Positions 46,251 through 55,748 of a DNA stretch of 64,000 bases are shown in pieces; within the stretch, counting starts at the first letter, position 1, and each line of letters opens with the position of its first letter. The notes under the pieces are model-generated. The model ran no database searches and was not told where the DNA came from. It saw only the letters and a list, made by a program, of their open reading frames with translations. The DNA is from Bacillota bacterium. Its GTDB lineage: Bacteria; Bacillota; Clostridia; DSM-8532. Position numbers and translations under genes: made by a program. Where the stretch lies: contig JAEZTB010000066.1 of NCBI GenBank assembly GCA_023443745.1, positions 1 to 64,000 of the forward strand, in the 5' to 3' direction.

Positions 46251-46454
46251 ATGGGCTGTCCGAATCTCGGGTTTGATATCAATAAACTGGTCTTAGTTAG
46301 CGCCATCGTAACGCTTTTGGGAGACTTTCTGGCCTTGCTGGCAGCCTATCAACAATATTGTGATGCTCTTCAAAACAAAGCGAAAAATGGCCAAGCTCAG
46401 CAAGAAACACAAGCCCTGATCGAAAATGATTTGAGAGTTCGCCGGATCTTTTAA
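46251..46454 (+). CDS. Small hydrophobic protein, unknown
   Basis: 67 residues. The N-terminal two-thirds is hydrophobic (INKLVLVSAIVTLLGDFLALLAAY) and the C-terminus hydrophilic. GGAGGG lies about five bases before the ATG, and a terminator-like hairpin with T8 follows, so it looks like a real short gene. It resembles small membrane or spore-type proteins found in many Clostridia, but I cannot name a family. Confidence 0.55.
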   Translation: MGCPNLGFDINKLVLVSAIVTLLGDFLALLAAYQQYCDALQNKAKNGQAQQETQALIENDLRVRRIF

Positions 46455-46480
46455 CATATCATCGGGCCTTATATGCTTTA

Positions 46481-46528
46481 CTTCACTACGTTTTACTGTT
46501 AGAATAGTAGACTGGTGAAGTTTTTTTT
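46481..46528 (+). terminator. Probable terminator after the small ORF
   Basis: CTTCAC (46481-46486) pairs with GTGAAG (46515-46520), with an inner TAC/GTA pairing and eight T residues. The loop is long, so moderate confidence. Confidence 0.5.
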
Positions 46529-46562
46529 ATTACGAAAAATAACATGAAAGGTTTTTAAATAA

Positions 46563-48323
46563 ATGAGAAAAACAAAAATTATCTGTACTCTTGGTCCCGC
46601 TGTTGAAGACGAGCATATGCTGAGAAGCCTTGTAAATGAAGGAATGGATGTGGCAAGACTCAATTTTTCCCACGGCAGCCATGAGGAGCATCTAAAGCGC
46701 GTTATAACACTTAGAAAGGTCCGGGAAGAAATGAAAAAGCCTGTGGCTTTGCTTTTGGATACAAAAGGGCCTGAGATCAGACTCGGTCAATTTGAAAATG
46801 GCGGCATAGAGCTCCAAGCCAATGACAGGTTTATCTTGACCACCGAGAATTGCATGGGAACTAAGGAGAAGGCATCGGTTTCTTATCAGAATTTGCCCCA
46901 GATTGTTAAAAGAGGTGACAGAATTCTTATAGACGATGGTCTTGTGGAATTAAAGGTTACCGAATGCACAGACACTGAAATAGTCTGCAAGGTCATGAAC
47001 AGTGGCGTTATTAAGGACAAGAAGAGCCTCAATGTGCCGGGTGTAAGGCTGGACATGCCTTACCTCTCCAAGAAGGATGTTGAGGATATCCTTTTCGCCA
47101 TAAAGCATGACTTTGACTATATAGCAGCCTCATTTACCCGAACCGCCGCTGATATCATTGACATAAGAAAGCTTCTTGAGAAAAATGGCGGCAGTGATAT
47201 CCATATCATTGCCAAGATTGAGAACGGCGAAGGCGTGGAAAATATTGATGAAATACTCATGGCCAGCGACGGTATTATGGTTGCCCGTGGTGATATGGGC
47301 GTCGAAATTGATTATAATGAGCTTCCCAGAATTCAGAAAATGCTTATTAAAAAGTCCATGGCCCACGGTAAAAAGTCCATTACCGCAACCCAGATGCTGG
47401 ACTCCATGATCACGAAGCCAAGACCGACCCGTGCAGAGATCAGCGACGTGGCCAATGCTATCTATGACGGAACCAGCGCTATCATGTTGTCGGGTGAGAC
47501 TTCCATCGGCAAGTATCCAATCGAAAGCGTCCGTACCATGGCCAAGATTGCTGAAAGCACTGAGTCGGCCATTCATTATAAGAAGCGTTTTCGACATATG
47601 GAGCTGGAAGAATCCATCTCCAATGTTACCAATGCCATCAGCCATGCCACTTGTACCACAGCCCATGATTTGGATGCGGCCGCTATTATCACGCTTACTA
47701 AAACAGGCAGTACGGCACGCATGATCTCCAAATACCGCCCTGAATGCGCCATAATCGGATGCTCCACCAATGAAAAGGTGTGCCGCCAATTGTCCATGTC
47801 CTGGGGGGTTATTCCTGTTCTGTATGAGGAAAAGCAGACCAGTGACGAGCTCTTTGAGCATGCTGTGGAAAAGGCTGTGGAGACCGGTTTGGTTAAGTGC
47901 GGCGACCTGGTGGTGCTGACTGCAGGGATGCCCATTGGTATTCCCGGCATGACCAATATTTTAAAGGTCCATATCGTAGGAAATATTCTGACAAGAGGTG
48001 TCGGTGTCACACAGAAGGCGGCGGTTGGTACCCTCTGTGTATGTAAAAATGAAGAAGAGGCACTTAAAAACTTCAATGGTGGAGAAATTCTCGTCATACC
48101 TGAAACCACCAATAAGCTTATGAGCCTCTTAAGAAGGGCTAAAGGAATTATTACCGAGAAGGGCAATCTTACGTCCCATGCAGCCATAGTTGGCCTGAGC
48201 CTTGATATACCCGTTATTTGCGGGGCTGAGCATGCCACTGAGGTCTTAAGAAGCGGGACGACCGTTACACTGGATGCGGCCACGGGATTGGTCTACACGG
48301 GCATTAATGAAGGAAATCCCTAA
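46563..48323 (+). CDS. pyk: Pyruvate kinase with C-terminal PEP-utiliser domain
   Basis: 586 residues. It converts PEP and ADP to pyruvate and ATP. The barrel opens with KIICTLGPAVEDEHMLRSLV and has NFSHGSHEEH, IIAKIENGEGVENIDEI (catalytic Lys) and MVARGDMGVEIDY. The extra C-terminal domain (about 480-586) is the PEP-utiliser mobile type with TSHAAIVGLSLDIPVICG, as in Bacillus and related enzymes. AAAGG lies about 11 bases upstream of the ATG. Convergent with the next gene. The window also encodes GTP-dependent PEP carboxykinase. Confidence 0.95.
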   Translation: MRKTKIICTLGPAVEDEHMLRSLVNEGMDVARLNFSHGSHEEHLKRVITLRKVREEMKKPVALLLDTKGPEIRLGQFENGGIELQANDRFILTTENCMGTKEKASVSYQNLPQIVKRGDRILIDDGLVELKVTECTDTEIVCKVMNSGVIKDKKSLNVPGVRLDMPYLSKKDVEDILFAIKHDFDYIAASFTRTAADIIDIRKLLEKNGGSDIHIIAKIENGEGVENIDEILMASDGIMVARGDMGVEIDYNELPRIQKMLIKKSMAHGKKSITATQMLDSMITKPRPTRAEISDVANAIYDGTSAIMLSGETSIGKYPIESVRTMAKIAESTESAIHYKKRFRHMELEESISNVTNAISHATCTTAHDLDAAAIITLTKTGSTARMISKYRPECAIIGCSTNEKVCRQLSMSWGVIPVLYEEKQTSDELFEHAVEKAVETGLVKCGDLVVLTAGMPIGIPGMTNILKVHIVGNILTRGVGVTQKAAVGTLCVCKNEEEALKNFNGGEILVIPETTNKLMSLLRRAKGIITEKGNLTSHAAIVGLSLDIPVICGAEHATEVLRSGTTVTLDAATGLVYTGINEGNP

Positions 48324-48337
48324 GAGGACTTGAAAGA

Positions 48338-49948
48338 TTAGGGCGTCAGGTATTCCAGAATTTCCGGCAGACTCTTTCCTTTAATACCGGATCGGATCAC
48401 TTCAATTTCATTTTGGACAATCTCGTTTAGAGCTTTTTGCCCTAAAACTTCTACAGGAGCAAGATCATCTGTCAGGATGAGGCTTGCTTCTTTCATTTCT
48501 ACAAGACCATCCTTGATATAGCGGGAAATCCTGTATAGATCGTGATCCTTTGGGATGAGCGCCTCAATGTTCCGATTGTAATTCTCAAGCATATCGGTAT
48601 CATCGCTGATAAACAGGAGGGAATTGGTTACTACACTCAAATCAGCCCTGTAAACTTTGTTAAAGATGCTTTTAACGGTGTTTGCCAGATATTCGGGAAC
48701 ACCCGTAAAGTCGCCTGATTTCATATTAACATTGACAATAAGGATACCACCGGGCTTTAAATGGTCTTTGACTATTTTAAAGAATTCCTGGCTGGACATA
48801 TGAAATGGAACAGTTATATCCTGATACGCGTCAGCCAGGATAATGTCATATTTTCGGGCATCGGGTGTTAAGAAAAAACTTCGGCCGTCGTTAATGAATA
48901 CATTGGCTTCTTCTTCCTTAAGGTTAAAATACTCGGTAGCGAGGTCGGCGATCTCTCCATCTATCTCAACCGCATCGGTTGTGACATTGGGAATATATTT
49001 TTTTAGCTGTTTGGGAAAGGTGCCGGTACCAAGCCCCAGCACCAAAACATCCAGCTTTTTATCTTCGGACATGTCCTTCAAAAAATAGGGAGCCATCAGA
49101 GCATATTCATAATAGTAGCCTGAAAGCGATCCGTCCTTTTTATAAATGGACTGAACACCAAAGGCGACATTGGTCGAAAGAATGACGGAATCCTCTTTGT
49201 CTTCCACCTGTAGATAATTATAAATAGATTGACCCTCGTATGCGAGATCCGGTTTCCAGAAGGCGAAGGAATCAGTAAAGGGTGTGAACAGAAGAACCAG
49301 AAGCACAAGGGCGGTTATGCTGTTGCGCAGGGCATTTTTCCTTGTGAACAAGAAATAGAGGGCACAGACAATATTCAAAAGCAGGGCGAAAAGAAAAAAG
49401 GTTTTGCCCGTTCCAATGGTTGGCAGAGTGAAAAAGGTCGGAACAAAGGTTCCAATTATGCTTCCGATAGTTCCCATGGCATAGATTTGCCCTACTATTC
49501 GCCCGCTGTTTTCCAAGTCCTTGATGCCAAGCTTGACCAAATAGGGAGAGACCATGCCAAGAAGAATCATAGGTAAAGAAAAAATGACGAGGCAGGATAG
49601 GGCAGAGCCCATAAGTACAAGCTGGCCGCCGGGAAGGAACAGCATGAGCGCTCCTGTTATAAGGGCAATTATGTACTTGCCCACAAAAGGAATAAGAGCA
49701 ATCCATACCGAAGCAATCCAGATATACCAGTAAAGACGGTTCAGACTTTTATGCTTGTCCGCGCTTCGGCCTCCCAGAATATTACCGACACTCATACAAA
49801 TCATAATAAGGCCGATGATGATCGTCCAGACAATTTGGGAGGAACTGAAATACGGGGCCAATAGCCTTGAACAGGATAATTCTACAGCCATGACTGTCAT
49901 ACCCGACAAAAATGAGGTAATGTAAAGAATGAGATTGTTTTTCTTCAT
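48338..49948 (-). CDS. Membrane-fused spermidine synthase-like protein
   Basis: 536 residues. The first half (about 1-220) has six to seven membrane helices resembling the truncated MFS-like part of fused spermidine synthase proteins (ELSCSRLLAPYFSSSQIVWTIIIGL). The second half is a SpeE-like Rossmann fold: LVLGLGTGTFPKQL, DAVEIDGEIADLA, INDGRSFF and DIILADAYQDITVPFH. AGAGGAGAT precedes the ATG. These proteins are common in bacteria, and their aminopropyl transfer activity is largely unproven. It is convergent with pyk and follows pullulanase by about 110 bp. Confidence 0.82.
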   Translation of the reverse strand: MKKNNLILYITSFLSGMTVMAVELSCSRLLAPYFSSSQIVWTIIIGLIMICMSVGNILGGRSADKHKSLNRLYWYIWIASVWIALIPFVGKYIIALITGALMLFLPGGQLVLMGSALSCLVIFSLPMILLGMVSPYLVKLGIKDLENSGRIVGQIYAMGTIGSIIGTFVPTFFTLPTIGTGKTFFLFALLLNIVCALYFLFTRKNALRNSITALVLLVLLFTPFTDSFAFWKPDLAYEGQSIYNYLQVEDKEDSVILSTNVAFGVQSIYKKDGSLSGYYYEYALMAPYFLKDMSEDKKLDVLVLGLGTGTFPKQLKKYIPNVTTDAVEIDGEIADLATEYFNLKEEEANVFINDGRSFFLTPDARKYDIILADAYQDITVPFHMSSQEFFKIVKDHLKPGGILIVNVNMKSGDFTGVPEYLANTVKSIFNKVYRADLSVVTNSLLFISDDTDMLENYNRNIEALIPKDHDLYRISRYIKDGLVEMKEASLILTDDLAPVEVLGQKALNEIVQNEIEVIRSGIKGKSLPEILEYLTP

Positions 49949-50043
49949 TTTCTTATCTCCTCTGAAGCGTCTTGTTCATCTTCTATCAAGCTTTTACGAA
50001 TATAACCATATTATCATTAATTGCTCCGATTGTAAAAAGGTGA

Positions 50044-50083
50044 TTGCAAAGCGGAAAATCAACCGAGTTGATCTCCGCTTAAA
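50044..50083 (-). terminator. Hairpin at the end of the pullulanase gene
   Basis: On the minus strand AGCGGA...TCCGCT with inner TCAAC/GTTGA pairing spans the pullulanase stop; a T-rich stretch follows only after about ten bases. Possible terminator. Confidence 0.4.
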
Positions 50084-52596
50084 TAAAGCACCATGGCTGA
50101 TCTTTCGGGAACAGTAACTGAATCTCCCTGATATATGCTTAAGGTGGTCAAGCCGGCATGCTGGTGGTCTACAACAGCCTGCCAGCATCCATTTTGGGGA
50201 AGTGCTACGGTTTCGGGTGCAATTCCCGCATTATAGGCTACAAAGATTGTCTCCCAGGGATCCTTGTTAGCATGGTTGTTCAGGGAAAAAGTGATCACCC
50301 AATCCTTGCCGGGATAAAAGATTAAATTTCGGCGAATCTCCTCGGCCAAAACCATGCGGAAAGCAGGGTGGGACTTTCGGAGTGCGATAAGTCCTTTATG
50401 ATAACTAAAGACTTTCTGGTATTTCATTTTATCCGACCAGTCTATCCGGTTGATTTCATCCGGGGCGTTATACGAGTTGTGTTCCCCCTTTTTAGATCGC
50501 ATCATGTCAGTACCCAGCATAAAAAAGGGAGTGCCCTGGGAGGTTAATACAATGGCCGCGGCAAGATTCACAAGTCTTATATAATCGGTCTCACCTAAAT
50601 CGGGACGGCTGGCCATGAGCTTGTCATAAAGGGTAAGATTGTCATGGGAAGCGGTATAGTTGACACAGTGCCAGGCATAACTGGCCCAGGCAAAGCCTGA
50701 GTAATTGACCTTTGTGTAATCAACTCCATGGTGGTAGACTGCGCCTGCTACGCCAAACTTGACACTTTCCTTGGCATCGATATTGCCTGAAATAAAGCCG
50801 ATTTCTTTTTTATGAAAGGCATCTCCTTTTATGGCATCCCGGGTATTGTCGTTGAAAAAGCCGATTTTATTAAGTTTTGGAGCATTGGTTTTGGATGCGG
50901 CATCACTGCTGTTCAGTAAGGTTGCGCCTCCCGTCCAGCCCTCACCGTAAAGGAGGATTGAAGGGCTGATACGATCCATTTCTAAGCGGATATCGTTCAT
51001 GGTCTCTATATCATGGAGTCCCATCAAATCAAATCTGAAACCGTCAATTTTGTATTCATTGGCCCAGCGCTTTACAGATTCGATGATAAACCGTTTGACC
51101 ATCGCTCTTTCCGAGGCGGTTTCGTTACCGCACCCCGAGCCATTAGAAAATACCCCGTAACGGTCAGAACGGTAGTAATAGCCCGGAACCAGCTTGTTAA
51201 AGTCTGAATCCAATGTTTTATAGGTATGATTGTAGACCACATCCATTACGACACCAATACCCACACTCTTAATAGCCATGATCATTTCTTTAAGCTCTTT
51301 AACGCGGATGTAGCCGTCATGGGCATTAGTAGCGTAGGAACCCTCGGGTACATTGAAATGGGTAGGATCATACCCCCAATTGTACTGATTTTCAATAGGC
51401 TTTGTTTCATCAAGAGTAAAAAAGTCGAAAATAGGCATGAGGTGAATATGGGTTACCCCCAGATCCATAAAATGAGACAAACCGGTGGGGAGATTTTCAG
51501 GGGAGCGTGTATCTTTTTCTGCAAGTCCCAGGAATTTACCGCCATGGGCAACACCGGAGCTTTTATGAATGGTGGCGTCTCTTACGCTTACTTCATAGAT
51601 AATGGCATCGGTGGGGTTTTCGAGATGGATATGGGAAAAATTGTCCCAGCCGGGGGGACAGCTCCGGGCTACATCTACTACCATGCTCCTTCTCCCGTTC
51701 ACTCCTGAGGAATGGGCATAGGGATCTGCAGCTTCAAAGGTTTTATTCATAACCATAACGCTAAAGGTATAGTAAATTCCGGATAGATCACCGGGAATAC
51801 GGATAGCCCATACGCCTTTTTCTTCACGTTTCATTTCAAATACCTCACGGAGGCTTGGGCCTGAGCCTGTGTCATAGAGGTTAAGAAACATGGTTGAGGC
51901 TGTAGGAGCCCATACCTTGAAGGTTGTGGCATCGTGAGTCCAGGAAGCGCCCAAATCATCACCCTCATAGGTAAAAAGCCTTTCAAACTCCGGGGTGTCA
52001 TAAATCATGCCATAGGCTACTGAACCCATACGGTAGCCCGGTTTGTAAATCATATAAGTGCTCCCCGGCGCCATATCCTCTTCCAGAGAGATAATAAATT
52101 CTCTGGAGCCCCGTGTGGGCGTTACGTGACGGATGGGAACGCCGAGGCCGTTCTCAAAAACACAAAAGGGTTCTTCCTCATGGCTTTTTTTGCATGGAGC
52201 CTGAAGACGGATAAAGATTTCCCTGAAATTCTCAAATATAGCCGTCTGGAATCCGGGAGAGATGGAAAGGTCTTCTTCTGAGGTAAATACATCAGATGTA
52301 TCCTGTACCAGGTAAATATCATCGGAGGCAGTCCGGGCTCTTTCAGACAAAGTGAAGTACCGGTCGATATAGAGGTCGCGCTCAATCCAGCCTCCCCTTC
52401 GGACTATGATGCCAATTTCGTTTCCCTGAAAGGGGGATACATCGATTTCTGCTATTTTGGTCGCTTTATTTATATCTCCGTTCAGATAGCTCTGGTAGTG
52501 AAACATATGCGCTGAACCCTCGCGGCCCTTTTCCCAAATCCAGAGATCCCATCCCGTATAATCCTGGTCATAACGATAGTAATGAATTCTCAGCAT
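50059..52596 (-). CDS. pulA: Type I pullulanase, GH13
   Basis: 845 residues without a signal peptide, so probably cytoplasmic. It debranches alpha-1,6 links in imported maltodextrins or glycogen. A CBM41-like N-terminus (YYRYDQDYTGWDLWIWEKG) and a CBM48-like stretch (FKVWAPTASTMFLNLYD) precede the GH13 barrel. The pullulanase signature YNWGYDPTHFNVPEGSY and catalytic regions MDVVYNHTY, GFRFDLMGLHDI, LLYGEGWTGG and ASHDNLTLYDKL are intact. GGGAGGA precedes the ATG. It is divergent from the neopullulanase-like gene and shares a 244-bp regulatory gap with it. Confidence 0.93.
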   Translation of the reverse strand: MLRIHYYRYDQDYTGWDLWIWEKGREGSAHMFHYQSYLNGDINKATKIAEIDVSPFQGNEIGIIVRRGGWIERDLYIDRYFTLSERARTASDDIYLVQDTSDVFTSEEDLSISPGFQTAIFENFREIFIRLQAPCKKSHEEEPFCVFENGLGVPIRHVTPTRGSREFIISLEEDMAPGSTYMIYKPGYRMGSVAYGMIYDTPEFERLFTYEGDDLGASWTHDATTFKVWAPTASTMFLNLYDTGSGPSLREVFEMKREEKGVWAIRIPGDLSGIYYTFSVMVMNKTFEAADPYAHSSGVNGRRSMVVDVARSCPPGWDNFSHIHLENPTDAIIYEVSVRDATIHKSSGVAHGGKFLGLAEKDTRSPENLPTGLSHFMDLGVTHIHLMPIFDFFTLDETKPIENQYNWGYDPTHFNVPEGSYATNAHDGYIRVKELKEMIMAIKSVGIGVVMDVVYNHTYKTLDSDFNKLVPGYYYRSDRYGVFSNGSGCGNETASERAMVKRFIIESVKRWANEYKIDGFRFDLMGLHDIETMNDIRLEMDRISPSILLYGEGWTGGATLLNSSDAASKTNAPKLNKIGFFNDNTRDAIKGDAFHKKEIGFISGNIDAKESVKFGVAGAVYHHGVDYTKVNYSGFAWASYAWHCVNYTASHDNLTLYDKLMASRPDLGETDYIRLVNLAAAIVLTSQGTPFFMLGTDMMRSKKGEHNSYNAPDEINRIDWSDKMKYQKVFSYHKGLIALRKSHPAFRMVLAEEIRRNLIFYPGKDWVITFSLNNHANKDPWETIFVAYNAGIAPETVALPQNGCWQAVVDHQHAGLTTLSIYQGDSVTVPERSAMVLYLSGDQLG

Positions 52597-52681
52597 GTTT
52601 TCCTCCCGTTAAAACGGACTCGTTCATTATTCTTTTACCCATAAAGCTCTATGATCATACCAACAGTCTTTTATGCAGCCC

Positions 52682-52747
52682 ATGATACAGCTTAAGTATC
52701 ATTGACACCTCGGAGGACCCATGATATAGTCTTGGTAAAGCGCTTAA
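52682..52747 (+). promoter_or_regulatory. Promoter and LacI-type operator for the neopullulanase-like gene
   Basis: TTGACA (52702-52707), a 17-bp spacer and TATAGT (52725-52730) are followed at the predicted start by AAGCGCTT (52738-52745), a perfect 8-bp palindrome with the AANCGNTT core. A second inverted repeat ATGATAC/GTATCAT (52682-52702) overlaps the -35, and a CCCATGATA(C/T)AG repeat occurs at 52679 and 52718. The rest of the 244-bp divergent gap shows no clear pullulanase promoter. Confidence 0.7.
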
Positions 52748-52840
52748 CTTAATCTGGTTGCTTCCATTTTATATGCTCAAGTCTATATTGCGCAAGTAAA
52801 AACTATGATAAATCATCATTAATCCCAGGGGGTATTTATC

Positions 52841-54598
52841 ATGAATCTAGAAGCTATCCATCATGCCACATATTCCGAGTACAGCTTTGCGGTAAATGAG
52901 AACGAGGTCGTACTGAGGCTTCGGGCAAAAAAAGGCGACCTTAAGGAATGCACTGTTTTTGTAGGTGACCGGATGTGTCCTCATAATCCCATTCTGACCT
53001 CTAACTATTCTATGCAGGTGGTCGCGAAGGACCGCTTTTTTGACTATTTCGAGGTAGTCTTTCAGACATCCTATACCCGTATCTGCTATTATTTTGTCAT
53101 TTCAGACGGCCTTGAAACATTGTATTACTATGATGATGATTTTCATACCACGCTGAATCATGATCGACAGATGTATTTTACCTTCCATCACATCCGTCGG
53201 GAGGATATCGCCATGGTTCCGGACTGGGCCAAAGAGGCTACCATCTATCAAATCTATCCCGATAGCTTTGCAACCTCAAAGCGTTTTATTTCGAAGTCAG
53301 GTAAAAATGTCAAGATAGACAGGGATATTATGAGCAGCAGCATGAATGGAGGGACTATTCGGGGGATCACCGAAAACCTTGACTATCTCAAGGACCTGGG
53401 AGTTGATTGTATTTACTTGACTCCGGTTTTTACCTCCAACTCCTGGCATAAGTATGATACCATTGATTACTATACCATTGATCCCTGCTTTGGTGACAAT
53501 GCCTCCTTCCGAGAGCTTGTGACAAAAGCGCACGGTATGGACATCCGAGTCATTCTGGATGCCGTATTTAACCACTCCGGCCCGGATTTTTTTGCTTTTA
53601 AAGATATTCAGAAAAGGGGTAGGGACTCGATTTATACGGACTGGTATTATAACATTGAGAGCTACCCGGTCAAGGTCGCTAACCCGCCGAACTATGAATG
53701 CTTTGCCTATGTGGAGACCATACCCAAGCTCAATACAGGTCATCCGGATGTCATGAAATACTTTATTGATGTGGCGCTTTTTTGGATCAGGGAATTCGAT
53801 ATAGACGGCTGGCGCTTCGACGTAGCCAATGAAGTTAATTTTGAGTTTTGGCGTGAGATGAGAAAGGCTATTAAGAAAGTTAAGCCTGAAGCTTTCCTGA
53901 TAGGTGAAATATGGGATGATGCCAGGCCATGGGTACAGGGCGATCAGTTTGACTCCCTGATGAACTATAATTTCAAGTATGCATGTGTTGATTTTTTTGC
54001 CAAAAGAAAAATCACCGTTGCCCAATTTGGTGCTAAAATCAACAGGCTTTTAATGCGCTATAAAAAAGCCATCCAGCAAAGTGAGATGAACCTTATCGAC
54101 AGCCATGATGTACCGCGCTTTTTGTCAGAGGCCGACGGGGATTTAAGAAGGCTTAAAATAGCAGCACTTTATCAGCTCATGCATGTTGGAGTACCCTCCA
54201 TTTACTATGGAGATGAGAAAGGGTTTTCAGGGGTTTCCGAGTTGGAATACAGAAGGCCCATGATGTGGGAAAATAACGAGACCGCCCATGACATACATCA
54301 GTATTACAAGACCCTTATTGCTATCAGGAGAACCCATATAAAGGCTATTCTCGGGGGATATACCACTGTTCTTACCGATGTAGCCAAAGAACTTTATTGT
54401 TTTACCCGAGGCGAAGGCCAGGAGGCCTTGTGGATTGCCATTAACAATGGTGAAAGCTCATGCCTGGCAGAGCTGGAGGTCGGCGGAGGCAAGACAATTG
54501 CAACGGATATTCTGAATGAAAAAACATATGAAATTCAGGCCGGTAAGCTTTGTTTTTCACTGGATGCTGTCAGTGGCGCAATCTTAATCTTAAGCTAG
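52841..54598 (+). CDS. Neopullulanase / cyclomaltodextrinase-like GH13 enzyme
   Basis: 585 residues, no signal peptide. A CBM34-like N-domain (about 1-120) precedes the GH13 barrel, the layout of GH13_20 maltogenic amylases, which often dimerise through that domain. Catalytic regions: VILDAVFNHSGPDFFAF, GWRFDVANEV (nucleophile Asp), FLIGEIWDDA (acid/base Glu) and LIDSHDVPRFL. It would hydrolyse imported maltodextrins, cyclodextrins or pullulan fragments in the cytoplasm. The LacI-type regulator gene starts 11 bp after its stop, so the two are probably co-transcribed. Confidence 0.92.
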   Translation: MNLEAIHHATYSEYSFAVNENEVVLRLRAKKGDLKECTVFVGDRMCPHNPILTSNYSMQVVAKDRFFDYFEVVFQTSYTRICYYFVISDGLETLYYYDDDFHTTLNHDRQMYFTFHHIRREDIAMVPDWAKEATIYQIYPDSFATSKRFISKSGKNVKIDRDIMSSSMNGGTIRGITENLDYLKDLGVDCIYLTPVFTSNSWHKYDTIDYYTIDPCFGDNASFRELVTKAHGMDIRVILDAVFNHSGPDFFAFKDIQKRGRDSIYTDWYYNIESYPVKVANPPNYECFAYVETIPKLNTGHPDVMKYFIDVALFWIREFDIDGWRFDVANEVNFEFWREMRKAIKKVKPEAFLIGEIWDDARPWVQGDQFDSLMNYNFKYACVDFFAKRKITVAQFGAKINRLLMRYKKAIQQSEMNLIDSHDVPRFLSEADGDLRRLKIAALYQLMHVGVPSIYYGDEKGFSGVSELEYRRPMMWENNETAHDIHQYYKTLIAIRRTHIKAILGGYTTVLTDVAKELYCFTRGEGQEALWIAINNGESSCLAELEVGGGKTIATDILNEKTYEIQAGKLCFSLDAVSGAILILS

Positions 54599-54609
54599 TG
54601 GGGGAGCAT

Positions 54610-55644
54610 ATGGAAGCAAAGGTTTCAGCAAAGGATGTAGCCCGATATGTGGGAGTTTCGGAGGCTACTGTTTCTAATGTTATCAATAATATTAACAAAG
54701 TATCGGATGAAACACGCAAAAGGGTTTTAAAAGCCATTGAAGTACTCCATTACCAGCCGGATTATACGGCCAGAAGCCTGGCAAGGCGAAAAAGTAATCT
54801 CTTGGGTATCATGTTTCCCATTACCCAGGATGAAGATGATAAAAGCCTGCTTTTAAAGGATAACCCCTTTTATGCGGAATTTTTGAGCGGAATAGAGTAT
54901 GAGGCGGAACGCCTGGACTATGATGTGCTCATAACAGGTATTCGGCCTGAACAAAGCCTTAAGGATTGGGTCTCAAAGCGGAATATAGACGGGGTCATTT
55001 TTCTGGGTATAACCCCTGAAATCTTCCTGAAAGAGCTTGAGAGCTTCCAGGTGCCTGTTGTGCTTTTGGACACGCCTGAGATAGATGGGTGGTATCACAC
55101 CATCGGCAATGATGAAAAATTGGCGGGTGCTATGGCTTGTCAGCATTTAACCAATTTAGGCCATACCCGGATCGCTTTGGCCAGCGGTCCCATTGATACA
55201 AGCCCTGTTAATTATAACCGGTATATAGGCTATTGTGAAGCTCTGGAAAAATCACGGATACCGCTAGACATGTCATTGGTGTTTGAGGACAGTGTCTCTT
55301 TTGATGGGGGCTGTCGTATTGGAGAGCGTATTTTTAAAAGTGTAAAAAATATAACAGCTGTTTTTTGTGTGGCCGACATTATGGCTTTTGGTGTCATAAA
55401 GGCATTAAGAGAGCATGGGATCAAAGTGCCTGAGGACATTTCAATTATAGGATTCGACAATCTCAAGATATGCGACTACCTCGTTCCGGGACTTACCACC
55501 ATTGATCAGGGAATATTTCAAAAAGGTGTTCTGGCTGCAAATGTGCTCATTAGTGATATAGAGGGAAAATTAAATGAAAGTAAACGCACTGTAATCCCGG
55601 TTAAAATGGTAGAAAGAGAGTCCGCAGCTCCATGTAAAAGCTAG
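54610..55644 (+). CDS. LacI family transcriptional regulator 2
   Basis: About 344 residues. The helix-turn-helix reads VSAKDVARYVGVSEATVSNVINN with hinge YQPDYTARSLARR. The effector core includes LLGIMFPITQDEDD, FYAEFLSGIEYEAERLDYDVLITG and IIGFDNLKICDYLVPGLTTIDQ. ATG 54610 is chosen because GGGGGAG precedes it; a longer frame from 54550 overlaps the enzyme gene. It probably controls the AANCGNTT operators of the starch module here and at 36106, although CcpA could also bind those. A terminator overlaps its end. Confidence 0.88.
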   Translation: MEAKVSAKDVARYVGVSEATVSNVINNINKVSDETRKRVLKAIEVLHYQPDYTARSLARRKSNLLGIMFPITQDEDDKSLLLKDNPFYAEFLSGIEYEAERLDYDVLITGIRPEQSLKDWVSKRNIDGVIFLGITPEIFLKELESFQVPVVLLDTPEIDGWYHTIGNDEKLAGAMACQHLTNLGHTRIALASGPIDTSPVNYNRYIGYCEALEKSRIPLDMSLVFEDSVSFDGGCRIGERIFKSVKNITAVFCVADIMAFGVIKALREHGIKVPEDISIIGFDNLKICDYLVPGLTTIDQGIFQKGVLAANVLISDIEGKLNESKRTVIPVKMVERESAAPCKS

Positions 55645-55664
55645 TTCTGTACATGGATTTTTCG
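55629..55664 (+). terminator. Terminator overlapping the end of the LacI-type gene
   Basis: TCCATGTA/TACATGGA stem followed by five T residues; the left arm lies inside the coding region. Confidence 0.75.
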
Positions 55665-55748
55665 TCTTTTGGATATGCTATTGCAGTGCAACGCAAAGCA
55701 ACGGGTAACGTAATCATACCATATTCCGCATGAAAGGACGAAAAAGCC

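Noticed and set aside
47130..47861. Minus-strand open frame of 243 codons inside pyruvate kinase
   Set aside because: Antisense shadow of a strongly conserved enzyme gene; no ribosome binding site or motif.
55680..55712. TTGCAGTGCAA palindrome before the orphan binding protein as a LacI-type operator
   Set aside because: It lacks the central CG core seen in the other operators, and no matching copy occurs elsewhere in the window.
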